From assembly GCF_015999545.1 (NCBI RefSeq), contig NZ_CP065546.1, forward strand, positions 4,186,001-4,250,000: 64,000 nucleotides of DNA, given 5' to 3'. This DNA comes from Lysinibacillus sp. JNUCC-52. Lineage in GTDB: Bacteria > Bacillota > Bacilli > Bacillales_A > Planococcaceae. Below are positions 37,124 through 45,163 of this stretch, piece after piece (the stretch's first letter is position 1; each line of letters starts with the position of its first letter). A program made the translations under genes and the position numbers. The notes below the pieces were generated by a model. The model was not told where the DNA came from and did no database searches. It worked only from the letters and a program-made list of their open reading frames with translations.

Positions 37124-38446
37124 ATGTTCCGATTTTTAGAAGAAAAATTTGTGCCGGTAGCTGCTAGGATTGGGAGTCAGCGTCATTTAGTTGCCATTCG
37201 TGACGGTTTTATTACAATCATGCCATTGACAATTGTAGGCTCGTTAGCTGTATTAATTAATAACTTACCAATTGACTTTTATCAAAATGCACTGGACTCC
37301 ATTTGGAAGCATGAAACATGGACGCAATGGGGCGGCAATATTTGGAGTGCAACATTCAATATTCTGTCACTGTTACTCGCAGTTTCCATTGCCTATAACT
37401 TAGCCAAAAGTTATAACAAGGATGGCCTTTCCGCTGCCGTCATTAGTCTTTCCAGTTATTTGACATTTGGTACATTTGGTGAAGGTGGTTTAACAGGTTT
37501 AACAACTGGAACGGGTGGGATATTTATCGCCATTATCGTATCGTTGTTATCTACTGAAGTATTTTGTAGATTATCAGGTAATAGTAAGCTACTGATAAAA
37601 ATGCCTGAAGGGGTACCACCAGCAGTTTCGAAATCATTTGCAGCATTGCTGCCAGCTATTATTACAATTGGTGTGTTTGCATTAGTTCGTACAATTATTT
37701 CTGCAGGCTTTGATATGCCAGATATTGTTGGTTCATTCTATTCAGCCATTCAAGAGCCGTTTATGGGCTTAACAAATACGTGGGTTGCTGCCATAATTTT
37801 AGCTTTTATTCCAGCATTCTTATGGACGCTAGGCGTTCATGGTGCGAATATTATCGATCCATTTATGCAAACGATTAATTCAGCCGCGATTGATGCAAAC
37901 GTAGCAGCAATTTCTGCTGGCAAAGTGGCACCATATATCGTGAATAAGCCATTCTTTGATGCATTCGTTAATATGGGTGGGTCAGGTACGACAATTGCAC
38001 TTATTATTGCGATATTCATTATTGCAAGGAAAAATAAGCAATACAATACCGTTGGAAAATTGTCCGCAGCACCAGGGCTATTTAATATTAATGAGCCGTT
38101 ATTATTTGGTCTACCAATCGTCTTAAATCCAATTTTATTTATTCCGTTTATTTTAACACCAATGGTTAACGTAACAATTGCATTCTTTGTAACAAAATGG
38201 GGTTGGGTTCCTGCAGCAACTGTTGTAGCGCCATGGACGACACCGCCAGTAATAAACGGGTTTTTAGTGACACAATCTTGGACTGGAGCTGTTTTAAGTT
38301 TAGCGTTAATCGTTATTTCTGTTTGTATCTACCTTCCATTCATTGCAATGGCTAATCGTATAGCTAAACAACAGGAAAGAAAGGCAGAGCAAGCACAAGA
38401 ACAACAGCCTGAAATAACTCCAGAGATTCCAAAAGTAGAAGTGTAA
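37124..38446 (+). CDS. PTS EIIC permease, lactose/cellobiose family
   Basis: 440 aa with about ten membrane helices. ATG 37124 is preferred (AAAGGGAG about 8 nt upstream). Seen: IGSQRHLVAIRDGFITIMPL at the first helix, GVHGANIIDPFM near residue 240, and the substrate-site block GLFNINEPLLFGLPIVLNP near 318-336. It imports a disaccharide with phosphorylation by IIB. GlcNAc2 or MurNAc-GlcNAc are the best guesses given nagA, mupG and the kinase. Confidence 0.93.
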   Translation: MFRFLEEKFVPVAARIGSQRHLVAIRDGFITIMPLTIVGSLAVLINNLPIDFYQNALDSIWKHETWTQWGGNIWSATFNILSLLLAVSIAYNLAKSYNKDGLSAAVISLSSYLTFGTFGEGGLTGLTTGTGGIFIAIIVSLLSTEVFCRLSGNSKLLIKMPEGVPPAVSKSFAALLPAIITIGVFALVRTIISAGFDMPDIVGSFYSAIQEPFMGLTNTWVAAIILAFIPAFLWTLGVHGANIIDPFMQTINSAAIDANVAAISAGKVAPYIVNKPFFDAFVNMGGSGTTIALIIAIFIIARKNKQYNTVGKLSAAPGLFNINEPLLFGLPIVLNPILFIPFILTPMVNVTIAFFVTKWGWVPAATVVAPWTTPPVINGFLVTQSWTGAVLSLALIVISVCIYLPFIAMANRIAKQQERKAEQAQEQQPEITPEIPKVEV

Positions 38447-38472
38447 TAGCATAGCATTGGAGGTATTGTCAT

Positions 38473-39555
38473 TTGAGGAGATTAGGAATTTCACTCTATC
38501 CACAGCACAGCACGCTAGAAGAAATGCAACAGTATGTTCAGCTAGCACACGATAATGGTTTTGACCGTATTTTCACATGTTTGCTATCTTTAAATAATGA
38601 AGAAGAAAAGCTTAAATTACAGCAAATCAATTACTTTGCAAAACAACTGGGCTTTGAGATTTCTGCGGATATTGCACCAGCTGTTTTTGAAGATTTAGGC
38701 TTAACGTATAAAGATATTGCCTATTTTAAAGAACACTACCATCTGGCGGCATTGCGTTTAGATATGGGATTTTCAGGTCAAGAGGAAGCGTTAATGTCTT
38801 TCGATGATAGTCAGTTGAAAATTGAGCTAAATATTAGTAATGGAACGAAATATGTGGATAATATATTATCCTACCAACCGAACCGTAACCATATTATAGG
38901 CTGTCATAATTTTTATCCAAGACGATTTACGGGTCTTTCAAGACAGCATTTTCTGGCAACATCTAAAAATTTTAAAGCCAACCATATACGGACAGCGGCG
39001 ATGATTTCCTCGCAGCATGCACTGTACGGACCTTGGGAAAAAACAGAGCACGGCCTACCAACACTTGAAGAGCATCGCGATTTACCGATTACAGTGCAAG
39101 CGAAAGATTTATGGCATACAGGTTTAATCGATGATTGTATTATTGGTAATATGTATGCCTCAGAGGAGGAGCTTAAAGCATTAGGGCAATTAAATCGACA
39201 TAAGTTGGAGCTGAAAGTTGTCCCATCCTCAGAAACGACGGTTTTAGAAGAAGCCATTTTATTTAAAGAACCTCATTTTAATCGTGGCGATGTATCAGAT
39301 TACGTTATTCGTAGTACACAATCGCGCGTAAAATATAAAAATGGGGATTTCCCAGCCCACGATACGCATGTTTTGCAGTTAGGTGATGTTACCATCGATA
39401 ATAATTTAGATGTGCGCTATAAAGGGGAGCTACAAGTAGTATTAAAGGAAATGCCGAATGCTGGTTCTACAAATGTAGTGGCCAAGGTAGTGGAAGAAGA
39501 GCGTTTTTTACTAGCACAAATTCAACCATGGGCATCATTCGGTTTTACAAAATAA
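38473..39555 (+). CDS. mupG: DUF871 protein, MupG-like 6-phospho-glycosidase
   Basis: 360 aa with the DUF871 plan: an N-terminal TIM barrel (MRRLGISLYPQHSTLEEMQQY, FDRIFTCLLSL, GFEISADIAP) and a C-terminal cyclophilin-like domain. The founding member, MupG of Staphylococcus aureus, cleaves intracellular MurNAc-6-P-GlcNAc. The start is TTG with GGAGGT 8 nt before it. Position right after IIC supports action on the imported phospho-disaccharide; which disaccharide is inferred. Confidence 0.85.
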   Translation: MRRLGISLYPQHSTLEEMQQYVQLAHDNGFDRIFTCLLSLNNEEEKLKLQQINYFAKQLGFEISADIAPAVFEDLGLTYKDIAYFKEHYHLAALRLDMGFSGQEEALMSFDDSQLKIELNISNGTKYVDNILSYQPNRNHIIGCHNFYPRRFTGLSRQHFLATSKNFKANHIRTAAMISSQHALYGPWEKTEHGLPTLEEHRDLPITVQAKDLWHTGLIDDCIIGNMYASEEELKALGQLNRHKLELKVVPSSETTVLEEAILFKEPHFNRGDVSDYVIRSTQSRVKYKNGDFPAHDTHVLQLGDVTIDNNLDVRYKGELQVVLKEMPNAGSTNVVAKVVEEERFLLAQIQPWASFGFTK

Positions 39556-39567
39556 TTGAACTAAGAG

Positions 39568-39608
39568 GAGGATTAAGCCGACGATTGTATGTGCTTAATC
39601 CTTTTTTT
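39568..39608 (+). terminator. Intra-operon terminator before the amino-sugar kinase
   Basis: AGGATTAAGC pairs with GCTTAATCCT around a 14-nt loop, then six T. It lies between mupG and the kinase, so it probably lowers kinase expression relative to the PTS genes. Confidence 0.75.
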
Positions 39609-39627
39609 ATAGAAAGGGGCAAATAGG

Positions 39628-40605
39628 ATGTATGTGCTAGCGATAGATGGTGGAGGTACAAAAACATGTGCAGTTATTTGTGACGAATATGGCACTATTT
39701 ATGGTAAGGTGATGACATCACGTAGTAACCCTACTGCAATGGAAGCACATGATTTTGAAGCAACGATTCATGGATTGTTACAGAAATTGCAGGAGCAAAC
39801 GCCACAAAGCTTTACGGCAATACATAGTTGCTTTGCAGGAATGGCTGGGGTGAAGGAACGGCAAGCTGAAGATATAGTAGAACGTATTATTCGTCAATAT
39901 GTTGATAAGAAGACGCACATTGTTATCGAAAATGACGCATTAATCGCGCTATATGCTGGCACGATGGGACAAGAAGGGATTGTCCAAATTGCAGGTACGG
40001 GTGCGATAACGATGGGATTTAATTATCAACATTCGGTCAATCGTGTCGGTGGCTGGGGGTACTTATTTGATGATGAGGGAAGTGGCTATGATTTAGGAAT
40101 TCAGGCGCTAAAGGCTATTTTTCAGAGCTATGATCAGCGGGCACAGCCAACAGCGTTAACAGATGTCGTGCTACAACATTTCGCGGTTGATTGTGTGCCG
40201 CAATTAATCGCCCATATTTATGGGGAACAGCATCCTAGAACAGTGATCGCACCACTAGGCAAATATGTATTTCAAGTTGCGGATAAAGGGGATAGTATAG
40301 CTCAAGCCATTTTAAAAGAAGCATGTGACAAATACTATAAAGCGATAAAAACATGTTATGGAAGCATGCTATGGGGGCGAGAAGATGTTTCTGTAGTATT
40401 AGCGGGTAGTGTGTTTTCAAATAATCCAACTATTGTTTCACACCTTGAACAATTAGCGTTAGCAGATCAGTTGCCAATGCAGTTTATATTACCTGTTTTA
40501 GAGCCTATTGGTGGGGCGGTTGTTGGAGCCTTTAAACAAGCGAACATCCAACTAGATATATCATTTGTTGAATCGTTTCAAGCAAGCTTTAAAGCTATGG
40601 GATAA
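39628..40605 (+). CDS. BadF-family N-acetylglucosamine/N-acetylmuramate kinase
   Basis: 325 aa, ASKHA fold of the BadF/BadG group. Seen: the phosphate loop AIDGGGTKTCAVICDE (from residue 5), NPTAME near 31, the IENDALIALYAG block near 105, and the adenosine loop QIAGTGAITMGF and GGWGYLFDDEGSGYDLG near 145. In this pathway it would phosphorylate the unphosphorylated amino sugar set free by MupG. AAAGGGG precedes the ATG. It ends the amino-sugar cluster. Confidence 0.88.
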   Translation: MYVLAIDGGGTKTCAVICDEYGTIYGKVMTSRSNPTAMEAHDFEATIHGLLQKLQEQTPQSFTAIHSCFAGMAGVKERQAEDIVERIIRQYVDKKTHIVIENDALIALYAGTMGQEGIVQIAGTGAITMGFNYQHSVNRVGGWGYLFDDEGSGYDLGIQALKAIFQSYDQRAQPTALTDVVLQHFAVDCVPQLIAHIYGEQHPRTVIAPLGKYVFQVADKGDSIAQAILKEACDKYYKAIKTCYGSMLWGREDVSVVLAGSVFSNNPTIVSHLEQLALADQLPMQFILPVLEPIGGAVVGAFKQANIQLDISFVESFQASFKAMG

Positions 40606-40685
40606 TGACGAATAAGTAAATAAAAGTTATCTATGCGAAATTTTTTAGTACATCAATAGGCCTTGTTCTTTTTGAGAATTTCCAC

Positions 40686-40714
40686 TTGAACAATATCATG
40701 ATAGAATGTAATAT
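40686..40714 (+). promoter_or_regulatory. Promoter of tcdA
   Basis: TTGAAC at 40686-40691, 17-bp spacer, TAATAT at 40709-40714. Confidence 0.55.
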
Positions 40715-40782
40715 AGGTTTGATTTTATCTTAGTATATAACTAGGTTTACTAATAAAAATTAGATAGATGGAGAGTGTAAGG

Positions 40783-41544
40783 ATGTTACATCAATTTTCT
40801 CGTAACGAGCTCGCGATAGGTACAGAGGGACTCGAAAAATTAAAAAATACAACAGTAGCCATTCTAGGTGTCGGTGGCGTCGGTTCATTTGCTGCAGAAG
40901 CATGTGCTCGTAGTGGTATCGGTCGCATTATTTTAGTTGATAAAGATAATGTAGATATTACGAATGTTAACCGTCAATTAGTAGCGTATCTTTCAACTGT
41001 AGGAAAATCCAAATCTGGCGTTATGAAAGAGCGTATTGCTGATATTAATCCTGAATGTGAAGTAATTGATATGCATATGTTTTACACGGAAGAAACATAT
41101 GAGGAATTTTTTGCACAAGGCATCGACTATGTTATAGACGCGAGCGATACTGTGATTTATAAAATTCACATAATGAAAGAATGTTTAAAACGTAACATCC
41201 CCATTATTTCAAGTATGGGTGCTGCCAATAAAATGGACCCAACACGCTTCAAAATCGCGGATATTTCAAAAACGCACACAGATCCATTAGCGAAAGTTAT
41301 TCGTACAAAATTACGAAAAGATGGTATTCATAAAGGGGTAACAGTAGTTTTCTCTGATGAAAGCCCGATTGTCGTACGTCCAGATGTCGTCGAGCATGTT
41401 GGAAAACCTGATGCCGCTATCCGCAAGGCGAAAATGCCGCCATCTTCTAACGCATTTGTCCCTTCTGTTGCAGGTTTAATAGCAGCAAGCTGGGTAGTCA
41501 ATAAAATTGTAGAAGATGTGAAAATTACTCGCGTACAAGGCTGA
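40783..41544 (+). CDS. tcdA: tRNA t6A dehydratase (cyclic t6A synthesis)
   Basis: E1-like enzyme that turns t6A37 into cyclic t6A using ATP. 253 aa from the ATG at 40783 (GGAGAG 6 nt upstream; ATG 40768 is the alternative). Seen: VAILGVGGVGSFAAEACARSG near residue 26, the NVNRQL motif near 65, DASDT near 118 and PSVAGLIAASWVV near 232. It corresponds to B. subtilis YrvM, which there follows the 6S RNA directly. Confidence 0.94.
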   Translation: MLHQFSRNELAIGTEGLEKLKNTTVAILGVGGVGSFAAEACARSGIGRIILVDKDNVDITNVNRQLVAYLSTVGKSKSGVMKERIADINPECEVIDMHMFYTEETYEEFFAQGIDYVIDASDTVIYKIHIMKECLKRNIPIISSMGAANKMDPTRFKIADISKTHTDPLAKVIRTKLRKDGIHKGVTVVFSDESPIVVRPDVVEHVGKPDAAIRKAKMPPSSNAFVPSVAGLIAASWVVNKIVEDVKITRVQG

Positions 41545-41599
41545 GGATTTATTTTGTATTTAGTATATTGAATTTCAAAGCACTTAAATGTTAATGAAA

Positions 41600-41715
41600 A
41601 GAGGAATCTACAAAGTTTTCCTTGGGAAAGTTGTGAGTTTATACCTGCGCATAATAGCTGTAGGTAAGAGCTAGCTTACTTTTTTGAGAGACGACATGTA
41701 GATTCTTTTCTTTTA
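41600..41715 (+). ncRNA. Unassigned structured intergenic RNA candidate
   Basis: GAATCTACA (41604-41612) and TGTAGATTC (41697-41705) form a perfect 9-bp closing stem, extendable by G-U pairs into a flanking CTTTTCTTTT. Inside are TTTCC/GGAAA with a 3-nt loop (41617-41629 region), TACCT/AGGTA and GTAAG/CTTAC hairpins. There is no coding frame. It could be the terminator-like end of the tcdA mRNA, a small RNA, or a leader of the next gene. I know no Rfam family that it fits. Confidence 0.35.
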
Positions 41716-41835
41716 TGACAAGAAAATCAGTAGGAGAAATGACTAAAAATGCTCCCTTATGTTACTTACGAGACAGACCTTCACTTTTTCTATGATACAA
41801 TAGGGCTGTTATAAAAGAGGGGGCATTCATTAATA

Positions 41836-42222
41836 ATGGAGCAAATTTATCAAATGGAATATAGAGGATTGAATCTATTCGATGAAATTAGCACAGTGGA
41901 ATTAGCGATTGATGAGGAGAGAAAGACGATACATATTTTTGATGTAGGACAGGTAGTGACACCTGTTTTTAATTTTGATGTATCTGCTTATGAATTATCT
42001 GATGGTTTTTACAAAATGGCGGATATACTTCGGCATAAACGAATTTTAACTGAACAGCAACCAGCGACAGAGCTAACGTTAAGCCAATGGCTCATTACAA
42101 ATAATGCATATTTTTATAGTCCAAAACAAAGAATTAAAAAATATGCAGACGGTCGCATCATCGAAATAATCGATCGAGAAAAGGAACAATTTTTGTTCGA
42201 TTACTATATACAAAGAGTTTAA
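41836..42222 (+). CDS. Hypothetical protein
   Basis: 128 aa, soluble, acidic, no signal peptide or membrane helix. I recognise no family. An extended -10 (TATGATACAAT at 41791-41801) lies upstream and GAGGGGG sits 12 nt before the ATG, which is rather far. Beta-rich N-terminal half and a helical middle with ADILRHKRILTEQ. It lies between tcdA and rarA, a place without a B. subtilis equivalent that I can name. Confidence 0.6.
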   Translation: MEQIYQMEYRGLNLFDEISTVELAIDEERKTIHIFDVGQVVTPVFNFDVSAYELSDGFYKMADILRHKRILTEQQPATELTLSQWLITNNAYFYSPKQRIKKYADGRIIEIIDREKEQFLFDYYIQRV

Positions 42223-42400
42223 TTTTACCAAAATAATTAATCTTACGTACACAAAATGCTAATAATTCACGGAATTGCCTTATTTTTTTCATGTGCTCAC
42301 TTCTTCTTTTGGTTTATTGCTATAATTTGAATAATTCCAATATATATAGTTAATAGGTCAGCTTGTTTGGAATGTTCAAATCTACTTAGGGGAAGTGGAA

Positions 42401-42466
42401 ATGGCGTTTGATAAAACAAATGAGAACATGGGAGAGTGGGAAAATGGAAATACAAGTAATTCGTGA
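42401..42466 (+). CDS. Possible 21-aa upstream peptide
   Basis: A short frame with a better ribosome site (TTAGGGGAAG, 5 nt before ATG 42401) than most small frames. It encodes 21 residues, Asn/Glu-rich, and its stop lies 20 nt inside the next gene (ATG 42444), in another frame. Termination there could assist re-initiation at 42444. It could also be a chance frame. Confidence 0.3.
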   Translation: MAFDKTNENMGEWENGNTSNS

Positions 42467-42962
42467 ACATTTAGATATTGTAAAACTTCAAGAAAAAATG
42501 AATAGTACTGTATTTGATTATTTAGATACGTCTAATAATTACACAAAAGCCATGAGAGCTTTAACGCCTTTATATACACAAGCTACAACATTTTATAAGG
42601 AATATTTAGTTGCTAAAGCAGGTGAACTACCGAAAGCCAATACATATTGGCATCTGTTTATAGATTGTAGCGCGAAGCTATGTTATTTTTTAGCTGCATC
42701 TACTTATTATTCTTCAAATGAGCTACAAAAAACGCCTGAAAAAGTAGGACGATTATTAACAATCGCCGCCCGTTCTTTACCAAGTATTGAACAGGAAGAG
42801 AATGAGGAGTTATTAGCTGCAATTATTGCCCTATATGGTGAGGTAATAAAAGATGATGATAAAGTAGCTGCTTTGAGAGAAGAAGTACTTGCCCAAAAAG
42901 GTGACGTCAAGCAATGTTTACAGCAATTTAAATGGTTTGTTGAGAAGGAATCAAATAATTAA
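42444..42962 (+). CDS. Hypothetical helical protein
   Basis: 172 aa from the ATG at 42444, with GGAGAG 7 nt upstream; TTG 42408 and ATG 42420 are alternatives. Mostly helical, no membrane segment, no motif that I recognise. A Leu/Ala/Glu-rich C-terminal half (EENEELLAAIIALYGEV) could pack as helical repeats. A strong terminator follows. No function is proposed. Confidence 0.6.
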   Translation: MEIQVIREHLDIVKLQEKMNSTVFDYLDTSNNYTKAMRALTPLYTQATTFYKEYLVAKAGELPKANTYWHLFIDCSAKLCYFLAASTYYSSNELQKTPEKVGRLLTIAARSLPSIEQEENEELLAAIIALYGEVIKDDDKVAALREEVLAQKGDVKQCLQQFKWFVEKESNN

Positions 42963-42971
42963 ATGAATTAT

Positions 42972-43012
42972 TACCATTGTCGAGCAGTATATCGACAATG
43001 GTTTTCTTTTTG
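42972..43012 (+). terminator. Terminator after the hypothetical gene
   Basis: ACCATTGTCGA pairs with TCGACAATGGT around an 8-nt loop, then a T-rich tract. Confidence 0.8.
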
Positions 43013-43030
43013 TAATGGGGGGATAGCAGC

Positions 43031-43187
43031 AATTGTTTCTGTGCCTGTCACTCCACGACGTTTTCACAGGCATAAAGTAAGACGCAACCCTGCTGTTGCA
43101 CGATAGGTTGCGCCTTACGGACTGCGCGTTCTCGCCGCAGTCTACTTAGATTTTTATTAATAGGTAAATTGTGTGTGTGCCTGGCAC
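43031..43187 (+). repeat. GC-rich segment bounded by two GTGCC motif copies
   Basis: AATTGTTTCTGTGCCTGTCAC at 43031-43051 (motif positions 43041-43051) and AATTGTGTGTGTGCCTGGCAC at 43168-43187 face the same way and enclose about 115 bp of GC-rich, non-coding DNA. This layout repeats that at 13862-13997 after trpA. The right copy ends 1 nt from the rarA stop codon. Confidence 0.65.
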
Positions 43188-43188
43188 T

Positions 43189-44472
43189 TTATTTCTTATG
43201 GAAGGATTTAAGCTTGTCGTAAATACTTGCCATTCGTTTTTCTTCACCTGCAATAACAGGTTTATAAAATTCTGTACCAACAAGCTCGTCTGGTAAATAT
43301 TGTTGATCTACCCAGCCACCAAAAGTACCAATTGGACTGTTATGCGGATATTGATAACCAATATGCCCTAAATCTTTGGCACCTTCATAATGAGCATCGC
43401 GTAAATGGTGTGGAATATCTCCCGTTTTACCTTCATGGATGCTTGCAATCGCAGCATCAATCGCAGAAATGGCCGAATTTGATTTTGAAGCAAGGCACAT
43501 TTCGATTACAGCACTTGCTAGTGGAATCCTTGCTTCAGGTAATCCTAGACGTTCTGCCGCTTGAACAGCTGCAAGCATATGAGCACCTACTTGGGGGTTA
43601 GCAAGACCAATATCCTCATAGGCCATGACGAGTAAACGACGACTAACTGCAACTAAATCACCCGTTTCAAGTAAATGTGCTAAATAATACAATGCCGCAT
43701 TCGTATCACTTCCACGTACCGATTTTTGTAAAGCGGACAGCAAGTTATAAAAGTGTGAGCCATTTTTATCCCCGTACACACCAATTCTGCCAATAAGATG
43801 CTCTAAAATATGGTCAGAAGCTATTGTTTGTCCATTCACTTCATCACTTGCATAGTAAATCGATTCGAGCAATGTTAGTGCCTTACGTGCATCACCATTA
43901 GCTGCTGTAGCAATTTGTTCAATTTGAGAATCTGTCAATGCAAAATGATATTTTCCTAATCCGCGTTTGTCGTCAGTAAGTGCCTTTTGAATAAGTTCTA
44001 CTAAATTTGCAGTAGTTAATTTTTTTAACTGATGAATTTCTCCGCAACGTGAACGAATAGCGGGATTGACATCATGATATGGATTTTCTGTTGTGGCACC
44101 TATTAAAACGATAGAGCCATTTTCTACATGTGGTAATAATGTATCCTGTTGTAATTTATTGAAACGATGTATCTCATCTAGAAACAGTATAACTTTTCCA
44201 GAAATTCGCGCTTCTTGGACAATATCTTCTACGTCTTTTTTGCCCGCCCGTGTCGCATTTAGTGCGAAAAAGGGTAGTTTAGAGCTTCCAGCAATGGCAT
44301 TTGCAATAGATGTTTTACCGATGCCAGGCTCACCGTACAATAACATGGAAGGAACATGTCCGTTTTGAATCATTTTGTATAGAGCAGTATCAGGACCGAC
44401 AAAATCTTGTTGACCTATGATTTCGTCGAGCGTTAATGGGCGCATCCGATATGCAAGTGGTTCGTTATGCAA
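43189..44472 (-). CDS. rarA: Replication-associated recombination protein A (RarA/MgsA AAA+ ATPase)
   Basis: AAA+ protein that acts at stalled forks. 427 aa. Seen: RPLTLDEIIGQ near residue 11, Walker A YGEPGIGKTSIA near 45, Walker B ILFLDEIHRFNK near 97, sensor 1 LIGATTENP near 126, and the C-terminal tetramerisation region with GRIGVYGDKNGSHFYNLLSA. The first codon is TTG, with GGGG 7 nt upstream on the minus strand. It corresponds to B. subtilis YrvN and is divergent from cymR, as there. Confidence 0.95.
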   Translation of the reverse strand: MHNEPLAYRMRPLTLDEIIGQQDFVGPDTALYKMIQNGHVPSMLLYGEPGIGKTSIANAIAGSSKLPFFALNATRAGKKDVEDIVQEARISGKVILFLDEIHRFNKLQQDTLLPHVENGSIVLIGATTENPYHDVNPAIRSRCGEIHQLKKLTTANLVELIQKALTDDKRGLGKYHFALTDSQIEQIATAANGDARKALTLLESIYYASDEVNGQTIASDHILEHLIGRIGVYGDKNGSHFYNLLSALQKSVRGSDTNAALYYLAHLLETGDLVAVSRRLLVMAYEDIGLANPQVGAHMLAAVQAAERLGLPEARIPLASAVIEMCLASKSNSAISAIDAAIASIHEGKTGDIPHHLRDAHYEGAKDLGHIGYQYPHNSPIGTFGGWVDQQYLPDELVGTEFYKPVIAGEEKRMASIYDKLKSFHKK

Positions 44473-44607
44473 AAGAATATCCCCTTTCGTACGTTTGTTC
44501 TAAAAGATAGTATATCATAACCTTCCAAGAGTATTTCCGAGTTCTTCAAGAGGAGATTATGATATACTGTTGGTAGTATTTTGACTAGACTAATTGAGGG
44601 TGATAAA

Positions 44608-45027
44608 ATGAAAATTTCTACAAAGGGCCGTTACGGTCTCACGATTATGATTGAATTGGCAAAGCATTATGGTGAAGGGCCAATTCCATTACGCAAAATT
44701 GCTGCTGAAAAGGAGCTTTCTGAAGCGTACTTAGAGCAACTTGTATCGCCATTGCGCAATTCAGGCTTGGTAAAAAGTGTGCGCGGAGCTTATGGTGGTT
44801 ACATGCTTGCAAATCCACCAAGTGAGATCTCAGCAGCAAATGTAATTAGTGTATTAGAAGGACCGATTCAGCCTGTTGAAGGTATCGAAAATGAGGAAGC
44901 ACCGCAACGTGAGCTATGGCTACGAATTCGTGATGCTGTGAAAAATGTATTAGATACAACGACAATTGAAGATTTAGCGCAGTATACAGAAGAAAATGTA
45001 ACAGACGGCTATATGTTCTATATTTAA
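44608..45027 (+). CDS. cymR: Rrf2-family regulator CymR
   Basis: 139 aa from the ATG at 44608 (GAGGGTGA upstream). The winged helix begins MKISTKGRYGLTIMIELA; the recognition helix is SEAYLEQLVSPLRNSGLV. It has no cysteine, so it is not an IscR-type iron-sulfur Rrf2; this fits CymR, the cysteine-metabolism repressor that senses via CysK in B. subtilis. It lies beside the cysteine desulfurase gene. Confidence 0.9.
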   Translation: MKISTKGRYGLTIMIELAKHYGEGPIPLRKIAAEKELSEAYLEQLVSPLRNSGLVKSVRGAYGGYMLANPPSEISAANVISVLEGPIQPVEGIENEEAPQRELWLRIRDAVKNVLDTTTIEDLAQYTEENVTDGYMFYI

Positions 45028-45035
45028 TATTTTTA

Positions 45036-45142
45036 GGCTAAAGCACCTCCAAAGGTTTAGAGACGCTGGCATGCACACTACATAAATTTACCGTGTAACA
45101 TGCAGTGCTAAAGCCATTTAGGTGAACTGTGCTTTAGTGTTT
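45036..45142 (+). promoter_or_regulatory. Possible attenuator before the cysteine desulfurase
   Basis: GTGCTTTAG (45129-45137, followed by a T-rich TGTTTTTG) can pair with CTAAAGCAC at 45038-45046 or, more locally, with CTAAAGC at 45108-45114. The two pairings exclude each other. A GCATG-ACAC/GTGT-CATGC hairpin lies between them. This could be a terminator with an alternative fold. No known riboswitch signature was seen. Confidence 0.35.
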
Positions 45143-45163
45143 TTGTATAAAGGAGTTTTCAAC

